Origin: Odontocerum albicorne
Taxonomy: Eukaryota > Arthropoda > Insecta > Trichoptera > Odontoceridae
Reading direction: 5' to 3'
Assembly: GCA_949825065.1 (NCBI GenBank)
Contig: OX463844.1
Span: 32,217,414-32,281,413, forward strand
DNA length: 64,000 nucleotides
Made by a program: the position numbers and the translations under genes. A model generated the notes under the pieces. It made no database searches and was not told the origin of the DNA. It worked only from the letters and a program-made list of their open reading frames with translations. The first letter of the stretch is position 1; each line of letters opens with the position of its first letter. Of the stretch, positions 57,003 to 64,000 are shown piece after piece.

Positions 57003-58789
57003 GCTGCGGGGGTTGATTTAAGGTATCCATAATAAGGCGGCATGTTTTGTTCAATGCCACGTCTACTTCTTAACAACTTTTTCAATATCATAGTATAATT
57101 GAAACTTATTTATGTAACTCTCGTAATGCCACAACAGTTACATATTAAAATTAGTCATGGAAAACATTCAAATATACCGACATAATTTTTTAATTTTAAT
57201 CTGAAGAATTCTTCACTAATTTGTGAAAATAAAGTCTGCTGCAAATTATACATTTCCGAATCAGCATAACGATCTAGTGATTATTGTACACACTGACACC
57301 TGACACATACTTTCAAAAGGCAAGACAAGAATCTTGATGCTGTGCTGATGATTCTGATACTAGCATGAAGCATGACTAATGGCGCCTGCCAACGGGGCCT
57401 GCCAACATTTCATCATTTTGCCGCCCAGTACATTTACTTTATTGCATTTTTTTAATTACATAAACAGAAATCATTACTTTTGACATAAAAATCACATTGT
57501 TTTATCTATGGTGACCAAAGTTTTAAAACTATCCATTTTTAAAATGATCTAAAGTAAAATATTTTTTGTAAAAAAAATTCTTCCTATCGATTATTTAAAG
57601 CTATTGCACTCAAAAAATGGAATTTCAAGAAGCGGAAATCAAAAGTTTGTTTGAATAATACATAAAAACCGGGGAGTTGATTTTGTGGTATCATTGGTAT
57701 ACTCGTACGTGTCTGTATTCACGGATAATGTATAATACTGCAATATGTGTTTTTGTTTCAAGGAATTTTTATTTAAAAAAATGCGTGCGCATTTAATGCA
57801 TGTCTTTTACGTCAGATATATGATATAATATTATCAACCTGAAAAAAGTCGCGAAGCACAATTTTATTAAGGTAAAAATTTTTTTATGAAAATGAAAAAC
57901 ATTAATTTATTTCAAGAAAACATTTTAGTAGGACCTGGAAAAGCCTTCAATGTAATGTTTAACTTTACAAATATCATGATCTGGGCAACCAATATTTGTT
58001 TGCAACCATATTGAGAGTAATCATTTATTATTCTACCATGATAACTACACTATTTGGACATACGATATTTATTCTACAAACAGTCGACGTATTCTTAACT
58101 TTTAAAATCCACTTAAATGTCTAGTTTTACTCTAAAACACAAAGAAAATAGTTAAATATTCTTATTAGACTCAGCCCCTTTTTCCATTTATCCGCGGTTA
58201 GTCTGCATGTTTGCGTAAGATTGACCGTAAGGATGCCCTATGGACAGCAACACTTTATGCATATTTTTTTAGCGACATGTGAAGTCAAATCATCAAGTTG
58301 CCGGTCTGAATCGATTTTCAACATGCGTTGATCATTCTTAAGTTCTTCCAAATAAAGATTAGATAAAAAATCATTACCGACTAGAGAAACCTCAATTGAC
58401 CGTAAAAAATATTTAAGAGAAAAAAAATAGACGGGGAACGTAGCAATGCTGAAGTCGATTCCAATATGCTTTAAGTATGCAATAATCCGGTAGTAGGCGA
58501 GGGTGCTGGCAATGGGATTTACCCTTATTCTCAACACCTTTCCATGTGAACACTCAATGCGTATTATTTTTCATTGCAAACTTTTGTTCAGCCCTAATAT
58601 TGCTTAAGTTAGTTTCAAATTCGTTAATTTTTCAGTCTGTATCATGTTTTATAATTCATTGTGCTTGAAAGTCATTATGTTACGAAAAAAAAACATATTG
58701 GGACTCAGGTTTAAATTTACAATAAGATAAAGTAATACTTGAACATTATTAAAAAAACACAATTTAAAAAAGACATTATTTTCTTCAAC
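57003..58789. other. AT-rich noncoding stretch
   Basis: Nothing recognised. Octamer at 57700. Confidence 0.5.
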
Positions 58790-58818
58790 GGCACTACACC
58801 CCATATTGAGTGTTGGCT

Positions 58819-58978
58819 ACTGGATATTCCACATCCACGCGTATCTGTCCTCAGTGATAGCTCCGCTCCAATGCGTCGCTATTCGCATCATCTTCTCATC
58901 GAAGTCGTGCGTGATCTTCTCACTGTTCTTATCTCTGATGAATATAATGAAAAATCGATAGTCATCATCACCATATCC
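58819..58978 (-). pseudogene. Coding-like block, unrecognised
   Basis: The minus frame is open stop to stop: GYGDDDYRFFIIFIRDKNSE, KITHDFDEKMMRIATHWSGA, ITEDRYAWMWNIQ. It has no plausible start near the 5' end, so it would be an exon or a mobile-element fragment. The CpG-rich core (58835-58930) stands out from its flanks. The plus frame (58739-58984) is also open. Confidence 0.25.
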
Positions 58979-59399
58979 CTATAGGTCTAGGCATAGATAG
59001 TAAATCGATGCATCTTCTATTTTTAAAACTTTTAACTCTACTCTCGTTCAGAATGTATTAAAATAGTCAAGCCATATTTTTTTCAGGAATTCTCTAATTT
59101 TTCATATTTAAAATCTTATCCGAATAGACTTTCTTCGTAAATCTACCACAATTAATTATTTCAAGAAGGGTGAATCATCAAAGTGCTTAATTTTCGTCTT
59201 AAACTGTAAAACCTATTTCAATTATTTCTTAAAACCTCATTTGATCATAAATTGTTTTAAAATGTATTATACGCGATGCCTTCATTTCTATCGAATTACA
59301 TCAAATTTTAATGGTTTGTTCTATTTAGAAATAACAATTAAACACATACTTTTCAGAATATAATTCAAGATTGCGGAAAAGGCTGAAAGTATTAAATGT

Positions 59400-59590
59400 G
59401 TGATCATTTCTTGCCCTTCTGCACTGATTACTTCTGAGAGCCGCCGGCACTGTCTATCGTTATCCGTGAGGCGATCTACACGATTACAATTGTGTGGCAA
59501 ATAGCTCTGGGAGACCTCCTATCCTCTCCTAGGCTCCTGGCCTCATAGCCTCCCGGCTCCGTATACCCGACCTCCGAGGTCAATTATTAA
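59400..59590. other. GC-rich block without identifiable gene
   Basis: CpG- and C-rich sequence (GAGAGCCGCCGGCACTG near 59437; GCCTCCCGGCTCCGTATACC near 59549), ending in the palindrome GACCTCCGAGGTC. It could be a 5' exon/promoter region or a repeat; no splice site or ORF decides. Confidence 0.35.
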
Positions 59591-60064
59591 AATTATAAGA
59601 CATTCATGCATCACTGTACAGTGTACAGCACGCCTCTTGCAGTTAGTTGCCGAAGAAATGCATCGAAGCAACTAATGCACATCTCAATGGAGGGATCGCG
59701 GACTGACGAAAACAGTATATTTATGAGAACCAAGTTTAACTGGAAACACGTTTTACTTGCTTTTATAGGATCACAATCTCTCGATAATTAAGTGCTAATT
59801 TGGTGTGGTTAGAGTAACTTATGTTTAATAACTTTTGTTTTCAAAATACTCGCTTATTTTTTTATTTATTTCATAATCATCAACATTGTTTTTCCTTTTT
59901 TCGAAACGAGGTTGCATCCTCGTTGACACAGATCTCCATTTATCTTGATTTTCGGCCACCTCTTCTTTTCCATTTCAATCCAGCTCCAAACGCTTTCACA
60001 CGGCCAGCCCACTTGCTTCTAAAAATCCTTCTGGGACAATTAGAGTATTTTTTCCTACTTCAAT

Positions 60065-60400
60065 ATGTTCGTGACCTCTGTTAATTGGTAATATGCTTAA
60101 CTTCCATTGCTGATTTCGATTCCCGATAATAACCCAAAATATAAATTGAAAAATGGATCTCTGTTTAGTAAAAGAGTTCATCTGTCTACAATACTCACAC
60201 GTTTTAGATGCGTGCGAGTGTTGTTGACTCTTCACGTGTTTGGCAGTATTGCTAAAACGCGCAATAACGAACCCCGAGTTCCGAGTCTACTCCGAACCTG
60301 AAGGTTTGATTAATGAGGCCGAAGACAGCATTGTCTCCCAGCCACGCTTATTAATATGTCCAAATCTTATTCGGATGTGTTGAAGGGTGATGTGTTCGTG
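60065..60400 (+). mobile_element. SINE S1, near full length
   Basis: Head GTGACCTCTGTTAATTGG and B-box TTTCGATTCCCG. Body: GTGCGAGTGTTGTTGACTCT, TCACGTGTTTGGCAGTATTG, ACGAACCCCGAGTTCCGAGT, TTAATGAGGCCGAAGACAGC, CTCCCAGCCACGC, and hairpin TTAATATGTCCAAATC facing ATTCGGATGTGTTGAAGGG. Confidence 0.88.
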
Positions 60401-61094
60401 ATAAATTAATTAAAATTGACAGTAGCATTGTGTTAAGTTTTACCTAAATCTTGATGAAGGAAATAAGTTCAACGAATAATTTTAACATTTCTATTTTAAA
60501 AAAAGTAATCGTAGCTCGATGCATAACCGAAAATACGAGTATATAATAATAAATATCATTTTGAGAAGTTGTTCCATTGCTTTTTGACACATGTTTATCA
60601 TGATGTTAAAAGTTTTTTTGAACTGGCGAATTCCTCATCATGGATATATCTTCTCTACTTTGTTATTCCATTAATTATATTTATTACCATGACACGTATT
60701 TCTACCTCCTATCTCGAGGTTCTCTTCAGGTAATGATACTGGTTCGAGAGCAGTGTTTAGGTCCAAATACTGTCATGTTTCATTGAAAGAGTGCGTGTGT
60801 TTTATTGACCCAAAAGATTTTTTTAATAAACGATGTTTTTTTTCTTCATTCTTTGGTTATTTACTACAGTGTTATTTACTCATGGCTTTATGTTACTATA
60901 ATGTTTTTAAATTACAGCAACATTTCTAAATTGTGCCTCGAGATAAGAGGTAAAAAGGTGTTTCGTAGTGATTAATTTAATTAGCAGAATAACTAAGTAA
61001 TTTATTACTGCGACTTCTAATATGGAATATAAAGAAGTTTTATTTTAATAAAGCCTTTTTTTCAAAGCCGATTCTTGAGTTTGGAATTGAGATT

Positions 61095-61545
61095 GCATAT
61101 GGCTCACTGCTACATTTTCTCGACTCTCCTCTATGGAGTGGATAGTGAACCAGCAAACGTGATGTGGAATCGAGGCTTTTGAAATATTGACCTACAGGTG
61201 CATCCTCGAAATTCACTGGATAGAACGTGTTACAAATGTTGAAGTGCTTACTCGTATGTATAAGGACCGAGAACTGCTTAAAACTGTGAAGATCTTTAAG
61301 TTGCAGTATCTCTGTCACATAATGAGAGGGGCAATATACATTATAACACAACTGATCTTCCAGAGAAAAATAAATGGCTAACGAGGCAGTAAATAACGCC
61401 GCACCTCCTGACTTCAGAACTTGCAGGAATGATTTGGATTCAGTTATATTAAGTTATTTCAGGCTGTAGTGAACTCGACAAGGATTGCCATAATGGTAGG
61501 CCTCCTCCGACAGGAGACGGCACTTCTAGAATATTCTTGTATGAA
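61095..61545 (+). mobile_element. LINE B 3' fragment
   Basis: TLLYGVDS, then in another frame YRCILEIHWIERVTNVEVLT, RMYKDRELLKTVKIFKLQYL, CHIMRGAIYIITQLIFQRK, then a degraded RRxSxL-NLQ-WFG region and ELFQAVVNSTRIAIMVGLLRQE-like end split over frames. It aligns block by block with 43830-44230. An octamer copy lies inside a diverged codon stretch (61249-61256). Confidence 0.75.
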
Positions 61546-61812
61546 GTTTCTCAAAGGTGAAGCCGAACCCTTTGATGTAAAATATATTGTTTCATATATA
61601 CATAATTAAATTAAGGTTATTTAGTACCCCGCTTAAATTTTCAGGGTGCTTGCTACAGGGGAAAAAACTAAAATAACATACTATACTGTACTGCAAAAAT
61701 GCCGAATGTTTTCCTTTAGATTGAATATATATCGCATAGTTGTTGATTGGCAAACTTTTCTTTAATGTAGGTACGTGACAATTCATTACGACATAATGAA
61801 TTAAGATTATTT

Positions 61813-61914
61813 TTGGTGCCGTATTCACAAATTGAGCTATTTAGAGCTGTTGTTGAAAGAATTTTACAATATCTTCCATATATTGACGAAAAAGTGAGGA
61901 TCGAGCTTCTTTTT
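61813..61914 (+). CDS. Possible exon, unrecognised
   Basis: The plus frame reads VPYSQIELFRAVVERILQYL, PYIDEKVRIELLF and reaches a consensus-like donor (TTTTT|GTAAGTG at 61915). No good acceptor was found, and the minus strand is open across the same bases. Family unknown. Confidence 0.2.
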
Positions 61915-62329
61915 GTAAGTGTTTCTGAGGAAGTTTCCACTTCACGAGGAAGCCTGAGCATCATAATTCCTGTTGTTATTTTTTTAGACTTTTATCAAAA
62001 TAAATTCTTGTACTATTCATTTTATTTAATGTAATTGGGTTATTTCTGTAACAAATATAAAATTAAATAGTAATGGTGATAAGAACAAAAAGAAATAACC
62101 AAGTTATGCTCATTATTTTATCATATCATTAATTTGAAATGTGATTTTTTAAATTATACTCGTATTTATACAATCAAGAAGACTTTATTTACTATTTTGT
62201 AAACCTCGACATTTAAATATGTATATTTTATTTTATTCTTTGTTCAGTCTATAGCAATACGATGTTCTTGGTAATATTTCTCTTTTTATAGTATTTTGAT
62301 ATTCTTAAGTTGGTACTTATTTATTGGTA

Positions 62330-62625
62330 TGGTAGCCCTCAACATTTCCGAATTTGTGATAAGGACATGTTGTAGAGAGTGGCAAGGAGAACACATAGTT
62401 TTAATTGAGCCTTTGTGTTATGAGCCATTGAATTAGATACGTAATTCACATTTCACCATCGTGCATGTTTTAAACACAACCGCACTTCTGAGTATTAATT
62501 ACAAACGAACTCTGAAACGAGACTGACTCTATTTATTTATTTTTTGGGTACCATCGAAAACCGAGCCCGAAACCTTCAGGTGGAAGACAAACGCCTTACC
62601 ATCTAGGTCATAGAGGTCATCATAT
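62330..62625 (-). mobile_element. SINE S1 copy, minus strand
   Basis: CCCTCAACATTTCCGAATTTG, GACATGTTGTAGAGAGTGGC, TTAATTGAGCC, a GGGTACCATCGAAAACCGAG block, and the reversed head through CCATCTAGGTCATAGAGGTC. Confidence 0.78.
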
Positions 62626-62698
62626 ACGTTGGTTGATGGATGTTTTAAAGTAGCATTTTTAGTAATAAATGTGATAAAAGTATTTTATTATTGTAATA

Positions 62699-62860
62699 AA
62701 CCTTCATTGTATAATATAAAGCACGAAGTTATAGAGAACTTAAGTGAAAACGAGACTGAAACTCTTTTTAAAAAACCTGGGTACCAACGGGAATAGAACC
62801 TGCAACCTCCGAGTCGGAAGTTAGTTGATTTACCAACTAAGCCAGGTAGGTCGTATGTCA
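62699..62860 (-). mobile_element. SINE S2 copy, minus strand, shortened
   Basis: AACCTTCATTGTATAATATA, AGAACTTAAGTGAAAACGAG, ACTGAAACTCTTTTTAAAAA, CTGGGTACCAACGGGAATAG and the reversed head through AACTAAGCCAGGTAGGTC. Confidence 0.78.
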
Positions 62861-63734
62861 GCGCGGTATCAAGTAAAATACTTACTTAAATTATTATGTA
62901 ATTGTATGTTTTCAAAGCTTTTAGAAACATGAAACTTTCATTTTAATTCCTTATTGGCCTTATAAAACGAGTCATTGAAAATCCCTTTGTTGTACTCGTA
63001 TATGGCAACTCTATTTTATGACACTTCTCACACGACCTTACAAAAAAGTGTTTCTCAATGTATTTGCATTATAAATATAATTTAATTTCAAATGAAAATA
63101 CTAATAGCAAAATATTTCTTAAAACTCCACGGACTTTCTTAGAAGCAAATTAGGTTTACTTGTTTTGTTATATTATATATTTTTTTAATTAAAATGTCAT
63201 TCTTTTATGTCTTGTTAATCATATGTTTGACATTCGTTATAATTTATTTTTACCAACCACCTTGAGATGTAGTGTTTCATTCCACGACAGATATTACTAA
63301 AAATTGTTTCACTTAGTTAAATAATAACGAAATGACAAATATCGCAATAATACGGTTAGCCAAAAAAGGATAGTGGAAATGTATGGTGGAAATCGAAGAA
63401 ATGGTGGAAATCGAAAGAACAAACGGATTACAAAATATGTACGGGTGATGCCATATTTTTTTGTCTCGTCTATTGGGCACATTTGGTAACTTTAACATTT
63501 GTGTCTCAGACATGTGAAATGGACCGCAAATAATAATGTGTAAATTGAGGTGCTTTTCTTTTTTTATTGAATTTCAGAGATTTTCCCTAACATTTCAAGA
63601 ATACAGTTACTTCTTATCTTCGGTGTTTTCATCTTCTTCCTAATAAACTTACATTAACCCTCAATTTGTCCAAAATGTTGCCGTCTTAAATCAAAATAAA
63701 CGTATTATTTTACACGATCTAAACTATGTTATAA
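62861..63734. other. AT-rich noncoding stretch
   Basis: Nothing recognised. Octamer at 62993. Confidence 0.5.
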
Positions 63735-63790
63735 TGACCTCCGTGGCTTAGTTTATAAGACATCTACTGGACAGCACAGGTACAAAGACT
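63735..63790 (+). mobile_element. SINE head fragment
   Basis: GACCTCCGTGGCTTAGTTTA then AAGACATCTACTGGAC, the 5' part of the S1/S2 head. The B-box is not clear. Confidence 0.45.
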
Positions 63791-64000
63791 AAAATAGGTG
63801 GATGGCTGTCGCTCAACACTCGGAGATTCCAGTTTACTTCTTGCTTTTCCGGTAAAAAGTAGCAGGGTGAAGAGATTCCTCTTTAGCAGGTAGAAATTGG
63901 TCGTAAATAAAACACAGTGGACGTTCCAGAAACTGAGAATATATTTTACTCATTTTTCGTTCCTTATGTGCAGTGCATCGCTCATCGTAAGCCCCTTTAT

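Noticed and set aside
59821..60084. 87-codon ORF
   Set aside because: Low-complexity Phe/His/Leu-rich translation of T-rich DNA running into a SINE head.

Overview
This window is AT-rich (roughly 70% A+T by eye) animal nuclear DNA, most likely from an arthropod and probably an insect. The evidence is two mariner-type transposons, several non-LTR retrotransposon families, tRNA-derived SINEs, a Ginger/KRBA2-type integrase transposon with an intron, a hAT element, long (TA)n tracts and an assembly gap. I cannot name the species. Almost everything recognisable is decayed mobile DNA. The only confident host gene segment is one spliced exon of an astacin-family zinc metalloprotease (52447-52634, + strand); I could not find its other exons.

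Layout. 0-5.5 kb: ten perfect copies of a 68-bp satellite unit, then LINE tails, a SINE and a (TA)n tract inside a LINE remnant. 5.5-6.5 kb: an internally deleted mariner. 10.0-12.7 kb: a Ginger/KRBA2-type DNA transposon with ~105-bp terminal inverted repeats. Its left TIR holds a second insertion, a 246-bp hairpin flanked by an 11-bp target duplication. 13-30 kb: noncoding DNA with SINEs, LINE scraps, a 52-bp tandem array, a degenerate ~150-bp array and a perfect 22-bp-arm hairpin. 30.6-31.4 kb: a second internally deleted mariner. 35-38 kb: a hAT-type element with an 8-bp target duplication, lying between two inverted copies of an unclassified repeat. 42-46 kb: LINE pieces, a palindrome and a GC-richer patch with unassigned open frames. 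48 kb: a 200-N gap, (AT)n and a palindromic MITE. 49-64 kb: SINEs and LINEs, the astacin exon and several unassigned coding-like blocks.

Repeat families named here from internal comparison: LINE A (3' ORF tail with a basic GRxRKxW-type segment, closing near a YPD motif); LINE B (tail with RRTSWLKNL and AKIAMMIA-like segments); LINE C (Leu-rich tail, 3' UTR ending in (TTA)n); SINE S1 and SINE S2, which share a tRNA-like head but have different bodies. S1 carries a conserved hairpin near its 3' end.

The most unexpected signal is a dispersed octamer, TACTCGTA (reverse complement TACGAGTA). I counted 31 copies by hand where about two are expected. It is not confined to one repeat family and has the form RTAC-TC-GTAY, a palindrome with an asymmetric centre. 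I know of no described system that explains it.
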